A stretch of DNA of 64,000 bases from Blattamonas nauphoetae (Eukaryota; Preaxostyla; Oxymonadida): the NCBI GenBank assembly GCA_033064195.1, contig JARBJD010000024.1, forward strand, positions 372,001 through 436,000, written 5' to 3'. Below are positions 1 to 11,272 of this stretch, piece after piece. Within the stretch, counting starts at the first letter, position 1. Each line of letters begins with the position of its first letter. Position numbers and translations under genes: made by a program. The notes under the pieces were generated by a model that made no database searches, had not been told where the DNA came from, and worked only from the letters and a program-made list of their open reading frames with translations.

Positions 1-436
1 CTCTTTCTTATTTCTCTTTTTCCTAATCTCATAGAACCATCAATCCTTGATTCAATCAACGACATCACTTTCCTCCTCACCTTCACAAGCATCATTCGCT
101 TCCATTCCGAATACACCTTCAACCAATAGTGTCCCAACTCAAAACAAAAATTCTGAAATCCGGCTTCGAATCAACGAAGAAGGATTTACACCGCAAACTC
201 GTTGAACAGGGAAAACAAACATGTCATATTCTTCATTTTGCAACAAAACAAAAATTCTACAAAACCAAAAAAGAACAGACCTTTGCTCGATTTGTGAGCG
301 AGGGAAATATCTGCAAAAACAAGAAACATTAAAATCACAAAACAAAACTCACACAAAAGAAGAAAATGAATTAAAACAATTGAACAACACAAAAATAGCA
401 GAAACACAAAGAAAGTTTTACAATACTTTCCACTTC

Positions 437-473
437 ATCCATCGACGATAACTCTTTAGTTATCGTGATGGAT
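437..473. repeat. Long hairpin (about 16-bp stem, CTTT loop)
   Basis: The two arms run from ATCCATC to AACT and from AGTTATCG to GGAT. They pair over about 16 bp with a single bulged G, around a CTTT loop at 454-457. It is the strongest of a series of hairpins that continues to about 1,040. No gene abuts it, so a terminator role cannot be argued. Confidence 0.7.
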
Positions 474-484
474 TTTAAAGAAAA

Positions 485-1039
485 TTGGCACTCTGCCAAC
501 TTCAAACACCCAAATAGGTCATGATTTCTATTCACAAGTTTCAGTTTCTCATTTGTGCATTACGTGTTTCACTTCACAAAATTCTGTTATTTCAAAACAC
601 ATCACAACTTTATTTCACCAGTGCTTTCGCACGACCACCGTTTCTGTTCAAGAATGTCTTTCCGATTTATTTGCACTTCCTTCATATCATTCCAAATCAC
701 ATGTCACTGTATTTTCGGACACTGGTCCACATTTTCGGAACCAGTTCGTCCTTGGTTTTTTGTCTTCCTTAAACCCTCTTTTTCAGAAGAGGGTGTGTTA
801 CTCTTCTTCGCCGAGCAACACGGCAAGAATTGTTGCGACTCCGAGTTCGGAGTTCTTACAAATTTAGTTTCCACTCACCACAACACCCATCCGCTCCTCG
901 GATGACCTTTTCACTCTCTTTGACAGCCAAACTGGCTCTCTTAATTCATCCGAAAGGAATACTTTCCATTCTTTCACAAGTCTGCCATTTTTTCCAAATC
1001 ATTATTCTCTATTTTTAGATGAGGTCTTTCCAGAAGACC
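485..1039. repeat. Cluster of short perfect hairpins
   Basis: Perfect inverted repeats with stems of 4-7 bp and loops of 3-13 nt recur about every 50-100 bp. They lie at 485-499 (TTGGCA/TGCCAA), 621-632, 721-745 (ACTGGT/ACCAGT), 774-793 (CCCTCTT/AAGAGGG), 838-853 (ACTCCG/CGGAGT), 888-904 (CATCCG/CGGATG), 925-937, 952-966 and 1023-1039 (GGTCTT/AAGACC). Each has a different stem sequence, so this is not one repeat copied. The function is unknown. Confidence 0.55.
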
Positions 1040-1675
1040 ATAGTTATTTTAGGGTCACCATTACTAGGATGAAGGATTATTTGGGATTTTACGCGATGGC
1101 ACTTCGCTCACCGGAGCACCTGTTATTATTGATTTCATCATTTTCATTTCTTCTTTCCTATTCTCAGAAGAGGGCAGAGACAACAGGGTGAGGAAGATTT
1201 TGAGAAGGAAGAGGTGGAAAGAGAGTGATTGAGTGCAGAGTTGAGACATCTTTTCGTTTTCATATTTGATTCAGTGACAAACCTCTAATCATTCTTCTGT
1301 TATTCCTTCCAACTCCTACTGTTCCTTTCCAATACGATTCTCCTAATTCTCCCATTCTTATTTCTCCTCCAAGCTCTCCTATTCTTTTCATTCTGATTCA
1401 TTTTCACCTCACCTTTTCATCATTCTAAAATAACTACCACCTCACCATTCCATACCTGGTTTATCCTGCCAGGCCTTTTCGAACAGGGCTAGCCTAGTAC
1501 CTTTATGGCCCTGTGTCCGGTACTCAGGTTCACAGCAATGCGTGAGGACAACACCGAAACTCTTAGTTTTCAGTACCTTTCCTTTCTTAACTTGATTACT
1601 TTTCATTTTATCAAACTTTTCAACAATATCAAGCATCATTTATTCCTCTTGTCATTTCTTCTCCTTGTAGGTTGC

Positions 1676-1845
1676 CCTACAGCCCTCCTCCCTCCTCAAC
1701 TACACACAGCCCTCCTTCCTCCTCAACCATGCACACAGCTCCTCCTCCCTCCTCAACCAAACACACAGCTCCTCCTCCCTCATCAACCATGCACAGCTCC
1801 TCCTTCCTCCTCAACCACGATCCTCCCTCGGGTAGCTCACCTCCA
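1676..1845. repeat. 30-bp minisatellite A
   Basis: About five tandem units of roughly 30 bp are visible, each containing CTCCTCCCTCCTCAACCA followed by a variable CACACAGCT-like tail. It runs directly into minisatellite B, which has the same period but a different unit. Confidence 0.8.
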
Positions 1846-1849
1846 ATCA

Positions 1850-2795
1850 CCTCTTGCTTGCCTCCCTCGTCTCCACTCACCTCAGCTTCTGCCTCCCCCT
1901 CGTCCTCCCTCACCTCTGCTTGCCTCCCCTCGTCCTCCACTCCACCCTCTGCTTGCCTCCCTTTGTCCTCCCTCTTCTCAGCTTCTGCCTCCCTCGTCCC
2001 CTCCACTCACCTCTGCTTGCTTCTGCTTGCCTTCCTCGTCCTCCAATCACCCTGCTTGCCTCCCCTCGTCCTCCACTCTCCCTCAGCTTGCCTCCCTCGT
2101 CCTCCTCCTCACCCCTGCTTGCCCTCGCTTGCCTTCCTCGTCCTCCTCTCACCTCTGCTTGCCCCCTCGTCCTCCACCACCCCTGCTTGCCTCTGCTTGC
2201 CTCTCCTTGTTCTCCACTCACGTCTGCTTGCCTCCCTCGTCCTCCCTCCTCACCTCTGCTCGCCTCCCCCTCGTCCCTCCTCTCACCCTCTGCTTGCCTC
2301 CCTCGTCCTCCACCACCCTGCTTGCTCTCTGCTTGCCTCTCCTCGTCCCCTCCCACCTCTGCCCGCCTCCCTCGTCCTCCTCTCTTCTCTGCTTGCCTCC
2401 CTCGTCCTCCACTCACCCCTGCTTGCCTTCCTCGTCCCTCCTCCCTCACCTCTGCTTGCCTCCCTAGTCCTCCACTCACCCTGCTTGCCTCTGCTTGCCT
2501 TCCTCGTCCTCCACCTCCCTCCGCTTGCCCTCGTCCCTCCTCACCTCTGCTTGCCTCCCTCGTCTTCCACTCACCTCTGCTTGCCTCCCTCGTCCTCCAC
2601 TCACCTCTGCTTGCCTCCCTCGTCCTCCACTCTCCCTCAGCTTGCCTCCCTCGTCTTCCACTCACCTCTGCTTGCCTCCCTCGTCCTCCTCTCTCACCTC
2701 TGCTTGCCTCCCTCGTCCTCCACTCACCTCTACTTGCCTCGCTCGTCCTCCTCTCACCTCTGCTTGCCTCTGCCTGTCCCTCCACTCACCTCCCT
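1850..2795. repeat. 30-bp minisatellite B
   Basis: About thirty units are built on CTGCTTGCCTCCCTCGTCC plus a CTCCACTCACCT-like remainder. Units between about 2,540 and 2,760 are near identical and earlier ones are degenerate, so expansion is probably still going on toward the right side. Because 30 is a multiple of three, every unit length keeps long open frames in several frames on both strands. These translate as ten-residue Pro/Ser/Leu-rich or Arg/Glu-rich repeats. I do not treat them as genes. Confidence 0.85.
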
Positions 2796-3299
2796 CCGAT
2801 AGACCCCTTTTCCTTCTGCGACATCCAAACTCCCTCCTCGGCCTCCGCCTCCCTCCACTCCTTTCCTCATCAACACTTTCCATCTTAGTTGTGTCTTCCA
2901 TGCATTTTGTTGTTTTCAACTCACAATTATCACTTTCTTTCCGAAAACCAACCAAAGCAGTATCACTTGTTTGAACGACTGCACCACTAGAAGTGAATAA
3001 AAGTGAATTCATTCATCCAAGCTTCAATGTCATGCGAAGAGGGGGAGAACAGAGGAGAGAGAGAATGAGAGAAGAGGTTGTATGGTGGTGAAGGAGACAT
3101 TCACCCAGTACACCACATCCAGTGCAGTGAGGAAGATGGTTGAAAGTACAAAGTCCACCAAATGACGATCAACCCATATTGTTTTGAAATCCACATCCAA
3201 TTTGTCTACTGGTATGAATAGATCGAAAAAAACACATGCAATCAGTTCATTGAGGTGAGAAAGAGCTATGTGAGATTTAACAGCAAATTTGAAAAAAAG

Positions 3300-6200
3300 A
3301 ATGCGGAGAGGAGGTTTTGAAGGGGTGATCTCGAACTTTTCTATGATGTCAAAAATAATGACCCAACTGCCTATCACCAAAGTTAAAAGGCAACATTCAA
3401 CAGTCACATCTTCTTCAGATGAAGATTCTTCAAGTTCATTGGACTCGACCAATGACGAAAGAAGGTCAACAAAATACCGACGAAAGAATAGGAAGAGGAG
3501 TTGCAAGAAGGGTAGGAATAAGCATAACTCCCACCGATCCCATAGCAACCATCGTCGTTCCCGACGAGCACAGGATAACCGGGAAATGAAGAAAAAGCAT
3601 CTGAAATCACGTCAAAGAAGCAGAAAAACTAGAAGTAGCGATAGCGACTCCTCATTTTCATCATCCAGCGGCAGTATCGGCACCTCGTCTTCGGGAGAGG
3701 ATCAAGATGATCTCCCGAGATTTTTCAAGAGGATTCTCAAGAAAAAGCTCCCAAGGTTCAAAGGAGATTGGACAAAGACAGTCCTCACACCGCTTCAGCG
3801 AGAGGAACTCTTGACAGAGACGAGAAGATTCCAAACCGTTTTGGGTATACAAATGCAGTTCGCAGACACGCCCGAGTCTCATGACAAGCTCCAGCACATC
3901 CAAGACCAACTTCTTCGGATGTCAGCACAATCAAGTTTGGTAACTGTTGCGTTACTTGGGCAGGTTTATCATGAGATCCACCAGTTGGACCCGTCCTTCG
4001 CTTTCCTCCCAAGAATCATTGACGCAATGGTGAGTGCAGCCGACGCAGCGACTAGAGCGCATCACACGCGCTTCCTATCAACTAAAAATTGGTTGGAGAT
4101 GGCGGACAAGATGGGCATTTCTCAACCGGCCTCAGTGGACTCAAGCCTCCTCACAAGCTCGCAACAATCAACGTCGTCAACACGTTCAGACTTAGAAGTA
4201 GCACTAGAAAGAATAGTTCCGACCATTGTCGCTCAATTGAAGTCTCAGATGCATTTCTCCCCCAAGGCGGAACCGGCCCCCCTCCAAATATCCCGGTTCA
4301 GACTTCAATCGCCGAAGGTAGAACAACCAACGATTATTACAGGACGTCTTTTGATGAGGCTGCACGCGTGGGAGAAGATCGGAGGAAAATCAATCATCAC
4401 CACAGGAGCAGTGTGGGCGTGGAGGAGCCCCGAGTCCCCGTCAATATTGCAAACACTCGCGCCAGCGCTCCCCTTTACAGGCACACCAGCGATGATCCAA
4501 GAGTACCAGACACTCCTGGAGGAAGAGATCAGAATTGGCGCGGTCAGCCGAATTCAACCAAATCAAGCAAAGTTGATCCTCCCAACTTTCCTAGTGCAGA
4601 AGAAAGGTGGAAAGTTCCGAAAAGTATTGAATGCAACCCGACTCAACCAACAGATCATCTCAGAACACTTCAAAATGGAAAACTTACAAACATCACTCGA
4701 CTTGATCTCGGAGGGAGTCTGGCTCACAACAATGGATATTCATTCGGCATACCTCCATGTACAACTATCCCCACCTCTTCGACCCTTTCTCTGTTTCAGG
4801 TTCAGGGAGAGATATTCCAGTTCAATGCTCTCCCCTTCGGATTGTCGACAGCACCTCGGACCTTTTCGGAAATTATGAAAGTAGCGGTGAAATCTCTCCG
4901 AGAGCAGTTACAGATCGCGATTGTATACTACCTGGACGATTTACTCCTAATTACAAAGACGCAGCAGGAGTCTCATTTCAAAACCAGAGAAGCGAAGCGG
5001 AGGATGGAGGAGTTGGGGTTTATCATCGCAGAGAACAAGAGTTGCTTAGTCCCATCGCAGGAGGTGGAGTTTTAGGGTGGACCATCAACTCAGCTAATCG
5101 AACCGTGAGGATCACGGAAACGAGGAAGATGAAAGTCCTATCACTCCTCAAATTGATGACGAGTCGATGCATCGAGAGGAAGACGATTCCGACAAAACAA
5201 CTGTCCAGTCTGATTGGAACCCTCAGTTTTTTACGGACGTCCGTCCCAGAAGCAAGCTTGTACCTCCGAGAAATGCAGACGACGTTGCATCGAGCAGTTC
5301 GCAAGGCTGGCTGGAATGGTTCCTCACTCTTAACCCCGGTTCTGTTAGGAGAGATCCACTTTTGGAAACACAGGATCGAGAAGAACGATCCACTCAACTT
5401 CGCTCCCAAAACAAGTCAGGCGGTGCTCACAACAGATGCAAGCCCGTCCGGTTGGGGTGCAGTCCTGGTTCACAACGGCTTGGAGACGTATGTTCACGGA
5501 ATGTGGAACGAGATGGAGAAACAGCACACAAGCAATTGGAAAGAGACTGCTGCGGTCGGCAGCAGCATCCGTCAACTCCAACCTTATTTCAAACAGAATC
5601 AAATACATGCAATATCCGTCCAATCGGACAGTACAGCTGCGGTTTACAACCTCGGAAAGAAACGAGCTGGCCAGACGCTCAAACAGATTACCAGGAGCGT
5701 CCTGAAGACAGCCGAGCGAATGAAACTCCTCTTTGTTTCAGTACAACACATTGCGGGAAAGTCGAACTCGGTTCCGGACGCTCTCTCGCGACTACCTCCA
5801 CAGGGAGAATTCCATCTCCTCCCGGAAGTCCTCCAGAGACTAAAACAGGAATGGAACTTCGTTCCGCTAGTCGACTTATTCGCCAGCAACAAAAACAAAC
5901 AATGTCCAGTATATTGGAGTCGATTCGAGGACGGACACGCAGCTGGAAAAGACTCTCTGTCCGTCAGTTGGAGCGGGATGACTCATCCTCTCCTTCACCC
6001 TCCGGTGTCATTGATAACACGAGTTCTGATGAAAGTTCAGTTGGAGAGGCCATCGAACGCGGTGATCATCACTCCGCTATGGCCCGGACAGACTTGGTCA
6101 CATCTCCTCCACTCACTCAATCCAACACAGATCATCCTCGGCCCATACAACACCCTTGCGATGCTAGACACTCCGAACAGGGAGCACAAACTCCCACCAG

Positions 6201-7720
6201 GGATGATGATGGCGTCACGAATCAACCCCGAAACTATCCAACCATTACCTTCATCAGAGAATTAGGTCAATCGGCAGGGTGGAGCGAGGATCTCATCGTC
6301 TTGCAGGAAAAGAAATACAAACGTCCAGAAGCTTCAGCTCGATCATGGAAGATTTTCAAAGCATATTGTGTCGAGATGAATCTCTCGAATGAGTGTCTCG
6401 TCGACAAATCCACAAATATCCATGTCCTCTTGGGTGAATTCGCTCTCTTCCTTGAAAAGAAATTCAAACAGTCACCGTCCCGCCCTCCCCTCATCATGAG
6501 TCATGTGAAATCAACGCTACAACTCTTCCACAAGAGCCTCAGCCTGGATAACACACCACTGCGATCCATTCAACGACTGATTGCTAAACGAAATCCAAGG
6601 AAGAAGGGGGCAAAATATAAGCAGATGTGGAACATCAACGCGATTCTGGATTGGGTTCTCAACTCAAATGAAGAAGCGAAGAAGAATCAAGATCTACATC
6701 AAACAAGAACCTTTATAGTGGTGTTCGCCTATCTCTGCTGTCGTCAGGAAGAACTCATCAACTTGAAGTGGACTGACATTGAATGGTCCTCGCCTTCGAC
6801 AAAGACAACGAAACGTTTAGCCACAATTAACCTTCGCTTGAAACAAAATCAAGATGTGATTGAACCGAAGCTCCTTCTCGACGAGGGTTCGCCTGAACTG
6901 TCTCCTTTCGTTGCACTTCAGGTTCACCGTGAGAATCTCCGCCGTCAAAAGGGTCGCCTCTCCTCTCTCTCCTTTTTCAACGAGGACCATGTTTGGATCG
7001 ATTGGAAGACAGGGAGACGCCTGAGAATCTCGCACCTAAACGAAGCCATCAAGTCGGTCTTCAATCAAATTGGAATCCCCAGATACTTCGGCGCCTATAC
7101 CATCAAACATGCGGCTGTTAGTTATCTGCGTCTCCGCAAGCACGTCGCTCGGTCTGTCCTTAACACTCACGTCGGATGGGCGACCTCGTCTCGGATTGCC
7201 GACGAATACTATGCAAGGGAGATTCTCGTCGAATATACCGGGAAAGATCACGCAGAAGCTTGGTGGCAGCCACTCATCGTGGGGTCACGGTCCAAAAGGA
7301 ATCGTCAACACTGACCGATTCAATCTATAGATATGTAATCTTCACATTTCATCATTCATTCTGTTTTCTCTTTGTTTCTTCGATAATAGGAATGGCTCTT
7401 TTCAACTCTCAACGAAGTGGGAGCTAAGGTTTGTGAGGAGCGGCTGGCAAGAGAGCTCCTCTTCCACAAACCGAAGCTCCCACGAGTTTCCAAACCTTCC
7501 ACCAAGACTGTGCGTGCCCCTAATTGCTCCCATTTCCGTCGCGCAAGCGGCAGTTTCTTCAATCATTGGTTAGCCCTGATTGAAGAAAAAGAAGTGCTAC
7601 ACTACCGTAGAATCCGAAATGAAATAATTATTGTTGATCCCATTTGTTTCCTTTGGGACCTGGAACCCACACTTCACGGACCTTATCTCAACGAAGTGGG
7701 AGCTTCGGTTTGTGGAAGAG
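3300..7720 (+). mobile_element. DIRS-like tyrosine-recombinase retroelement (fossil)
   Basis: In order, the parts are a Ser/Arg-rich gag-like region (about 3,300-4,350), a reverse transcriptase with the YLDD active-site motif and an RNase H region (about 4,400-5,900), and a DIRS-type tyrosine recombinase (about 6,260-7,310). The set RT + RNase H + tyrosine recombinase without a DDE integrase is diagnostic of the DIRS order. The parts are well preserved but the element looks broken, with roughly two to three reading-frame breaks, although DIRS families are also known to use overlapping frames. It looks young. The right end lies near 7,720, inside a host ABCC gene. The left end could not be located. 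Confidence 0.85.
7407..7720. repeat. Right-end repeat structure of the DIRS-like element
   Basis: A block at 7,407-7,438 recurs in direct orientation at 7,686-7,717 (shared core TCTCAACGAAGTGGGAGCT). The 25 bp at 7,459-7,483 are a perfect inverted copy of 7,696-7,720. Split direct or complementary repeats at the right end are the known arrangement in DIRS and related tyrosine-recombinase retroelements, which lack ordinary LTRs. The ABCC coding sequence resumes immediately to the right. Confidence 0.7.
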
Positions 7721-7721
7721 A

Positions 7722-8905
7722 AACGACGGAGTGGAAATCGCGATGATCACGATCTGTCCGACAAAGCTGATGGCGATCAAATACACATCGTACAGCTGAA
7801 TGATCAGGTTCATGTCGGTCTGCGCGATGTCTCCTCCAAAACGGTTGATCACGCGTCCGAGTGGAGTTGTGTCGAAGAAGGAGACTGGGCAGTGCATCAC
7901 GTGGCGAAGGAGTCTTTGGTGGATGATTCTGTTTGAGCGGCGTGTCGAGCAGCTGACGACACAGGCATACAGCAACAGGAAGAGCACGGAAAGAACAGTG
8001 AGAAGTCCGTAAACGACCAATTTCCATGTGAAAGTGAGTGGGGCGAACAGCGTTGGTTCAGGCACGATGCCCAACCAGTAACTTTGGAATATTGATATGC
8101 TCTCGACAATGACTCCGAACAGCATCGCAAAGGGAATGAGCCAGACAGGCATCATTGCTGTCAGAAAACGGAAGTACGTCTTGAACGAGATTGAACCTGT
8201 CGACTGCTCTTCCTCTGTCATCATCTGGCGAGCTACTTTCTCCGCCTTCTCTTTGTCATCGAACGGTGTGGCAGTGTTGGAGAGTGTGGGTGATGGAGTG
8301 GACGTGGATTGGTTGGTCGAGTCGGAGTCGTTTTCGTTCGCATTTGCCACGATAACATCACTGGCTGACGTGTTCTCGGAATTTTCTTGTTTAGCACAAG
8401 TCGGTTCGAGTTTCTTGATCTGGTTGGCTTCTTGTGCGTCATCGCAGGTTGAATCGGGTTTCACCGTTTCAGTGTGAAGATCTGTCTTCTTTTCCTTCTT
8501 CTCTTTCTTTTCGTTCTGAATGATGAATTCATCAAAATTGATCCCCTGCTCCCTCAGCTCCTCGAATCGCCCTTGTCCGACAATCTTTCCGTCCTTCAAA
8601 ACCACAACCTTATCCGCCCTGTCCAAAAACTGGATCTGATTCGTCATCAACACAACCGTCTTTCCTTTCAGTCTCCCCAAAATGCACTTGTCCATCAAGA
8701 ACCGCCCAACATGCGCATCGACAGCGGAGAGAGGATCATCTAACACGACAATGTCTCTGTCCGAGTACACCGCACGTGCGAGCTGGATCCTCGCCTTCTG
8801 CCCTCCACTCAGATTCACTCCCTTCTCGCCGATCGCTGTCTGGTCTCCGGCTGCCAGTGCTTGCAGGTCTTTCTCGAGCGCACACACGTGGACGACGTCG
8901 ACATA
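7722..8905 (-). pseudogene. ABCC/MRP transporter, central fragment
   Basis: This minus-strand open frame holds the second half of nucleotide-binding domain 1. It has the ABC signature LSGGQKARIQLARAVYSDRD, the Walker B VVLDDPLSAVDAHVG and the H-loop region (VVLMTNQIQFL). A charged, low-complexity linker follows, then the first helices of the second membrane domain (starting near SFKTYFRFLTAMMP). It ends at ISTPS, where the DIRS-like element begins, so the rest of membrane domain 2 and all of NBD2 are missing from the window. The upstream half of the gene lies beyond the 5.5-kb pogo-like insertion. Removing that insertion together with one TA rejoins the frame exactly (FDEAKY then VDVVHVCALEKDL). 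The gene is broken by at least one of the two insertions. Confidence 0.9.
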
Positions 8906-8929
8906 CCATGTGGATCCAACCCGACCACA
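8906..8929. repeat. Left terminal inverted repeat of composite transposon
   Basis: It begins CCATGTGGATCC and is preceded by the TA duplication. It matches the right end in inverted orientation over 24 of 24 bases. A related motif (CCCGGCCACA) follows at about 8,939, perhaps a second transposase site. Confidence 0.9.
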
Positions 8930-9121
8930 TGGCTCTAACCCGGCCACAAACGGTCGAAATCCAAGCCAAATCACTGAAAAAGAGATCAGAAAAGCTTTCT
9001 CACAATTATCAACTTTGAACTCATTTCATAAAAAAAGGATCTTTTACAGCGTTTTTGTATGAATATCTGAAATGGACACGAAGAAATGCGAAATTGAAGA
9101 AGATGAAAAACCACAACTTTT

Positions 9122-10608
9122 ATGTCAAAACAAAGTGACGATCGTCTGTCTGTCAGAGACTGTCACCGCATTCTTTCAACATCGGAATACCGAACAATGA
9201 CTTCTCCGACCAGAAAGGGCTGGGAGTTATACTCTTCACACAACGTGTCGATGCGAACGGTGGCCGAAACCAATGTCACTTCACTCTCTTCACTAAGGCG
9301 AGCATCGAGAGCAACAAATGAAGGAAGGCGTGTTGGATGCAGTGGACATCCTCCACTTTTATCGGAAGAAGCGGAAGCGGAACTGGAAGAAAGATGTCTC
9401 AAATCGATTCCTGAACAGGGTGGAATCATCATATCGGCCTTGATTCCAATTGTATCACAGTTTTTTTTTTCAAAATCTCATTTCTTTAGGCCAATGAAGT
9501 CTATCAGAAATATCGAAAAGATGTTGACGATGATAGAATTTTGGAAAGAAGCTTTATGAAGTCGTTCATCAAACGCTCTCCTACTCTCCAGACGTCCTTC
9601 CCACTCACCCTCGAACCAGAACGAAGATCAGCATACACAATCCCAACAATGAATCAGTGGCAGATTTTTATCACCGATCTTCTCTCCAGGTTCAACATCA
9701 AACCTATCAATTTGTTCAATCTCGACGAGACTTCACTTCGGATTGACGGAAAAATGAAATGTCTCGTCGTTCATCGTCACTCCGACTCAATACCCGTTGT
9801 AGTCTCCACCAAACGCGTGAAAAATGCAAGCATAGTGCTGTGCGTGTGTGCAGATGGATCCAGTCTCCCCGCTCATCTTTTGTGGAGTAAGAAAAAGCCA
9901 GCTCCTGAATTTCAAGAACTGTCTGCATTCAATGTTACCTGCCACTACAACAACGAAGGCTACATGACAACTCCAATATTCAAGGAAATTTTGGAAAAAC
10001 ACATATTTCCACAAATCGATTCTAAAAGAGGGAAAAAAGCAAGTACTGACAAGGCTCTTCTTCTAATGGACGGTCATCCGTCAAGAAACGACCAATCCAT
10101 TCACAAACTCGCTGAGGACCACAATATAGTCTTAGCACTGCTCCCAGCACATTCGACCAATCTCACTCAACCTTGTGACAGGTATATCTTTGCTCGATTT
10201 AAGGCTGAATTACAACGACAGTTCAACAGTGAGAGCGGAACGAGTATCAGTTCATATCGATCGGAGCTTACTCGCGTTCTCCCATCGGCACTTTCTTCGG
10301 CAACACATCCTGATGTCATAAAATCCTCGTGGGCTGTGTGCGGTCTCCACCCGCTGAATATTTCGACTCTTGTCGATCAAATGACGAAAATGCATGAGAA
10401 ACAGACAAAACTGAAAAAAACCAAGGGAAGTCCAGATGATCCAAAGACAGCCTCCACACTGTATCGACAGTGCAAGTATCGAGCTCGATTGCTCAATTTC
10501 GTTCAGACACCTCCGTCGGTAATGATGAGCAACGGACGGACAAAACGTCGTTCTCCTCGGACATCGGACAGAGCACAAGTCCAAGCAAAAAAGAAGTGTT
10601 TCATGTGA
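9122..10608 (+). CDS. Pogo-like DDE transposase (two exons)
   Basis: The exons are 9,122-9,451 and 9,490-10,608, joined across a 38-nt GT-AG intron with a T10 run and a TTTAG acceptor. The join gives ALIPI then ANEVYQKYRKD with no stop, for a protein of about 482 residues. The N-terminus (MSKQSDDRLSVRDC onward) is the expected DNA-binding helix-turn-helix region. The catalytic triad is visible as FNLDETSL, LLMDGHPSRND and LTQPCDRY, and the second and third Asp are 35 residues apart (DD35D). It is followed by the FARFKAEL-type helix usual in pogo/Tigger/CENP-B relatives. It cuts and pastes DNA at TA sites in the nucleus. It appears intact, so the element may be self-mobile. Confidence 0.9.
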
Positions 10609-11272
10609 CCCAAAGAGCCGTTCAATCCTCAAATTTATATCATCAATGCGTCTAAAATGATGTAATTATTCAGATTTTGTGATTTAAACTGAGAAAAAAA
10701 CACGTACTGAGAATTCGGACAAAATGACCCATTAATTGCAGAAATGTCCAAGCTTGTCCGATCTTGGACATCCGCTCTTTTGTTGAAAAACGGAATCATC
10801 TAAATTTCTTCACCATCGAATGATGATCAGTTGAAAACGGACAAAACTGTCCTGTCCTGGACATGTCCGGATCGTCCTCCCCATCTCAATTTGTCTTCGT
10901 CGTACATTTTCTCTCAGAGCCAATTCCATCACAATTTGAATGTCGATGATCGGTCAAAACCTCTTTTGTCTTGCTCTCAATCATTTTTTATTTGCATTGA
11001 ATGAAAATAAGCGGAGATCTTCTCGATTCAATATTCACTCTTCTCCATGCTATCTTTGACATTCAATTGCATTGAAACCTGAAAAATTCACACAATAGGT
11101 TTGCCTCTCCATTGTTTTGACATCTTAATCGCATATTTCTCTTCTTTAGTCGATAAATACTGCTCCACTCCTCCAAACAAGCCGGAATTCCGATTTATCA
11201 AAGATCATGAGGAATCTGATGACTGTTTTGCCTTAGAACCTTGATTACACATCCTCTCTCAACGATTTAATC
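10609..11272. other. Non-coding interior of composite transposon with GTCC palindromes
   Basis: There is no gene. The 10,720-10,880 part is rich in GTCC/GGAC half-sites, including the perfect palindrome GGACATGTCC at 10,859-10,868 and the pair GTCCGATCTTGGAC. Similar GTCC palindromes reappear at 13,967-14,009 on the other side of the passenger gene. Confidence 0.5.

Larger units (their letters stand above)
1..1670. other. Stretch without a recognisable gene
   Basis: Only short overlapping open frames of fewer than 120 codons occur here and none resembles a known family. The stretch is AT-rich with pyrimidine runs and carries a cluster of short perfect inverted repeats, listed separately. The missing C-terminal half of the ABCC gene that is cut at about 7,720 is not found here on either strand. 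Confidence 0.6.

Noticed and set aside
1505-2974. Several overlapping open frames of up to 376 codons on both strands
   Set aside because: They exist because the 30-bp minisatellite unit is a multiple of three and lacks stops. All frames are equally open and no start context or domain favours one.
1-3290. Search for the missing NBD2 part of the ABCC gene left of the DIRS-like element
   Set aside because: No Walker, signature or membrane-domain motif was found on either strand, so the remainder is outside the window or lost.
3030-3548. Minus-strand 172-codon frame with hydrophobic runs
   Set aside because: It is mostly the shadow of the Ser/Arg-rich region of the DIRS-like element, and its remainder has no family resemblance.
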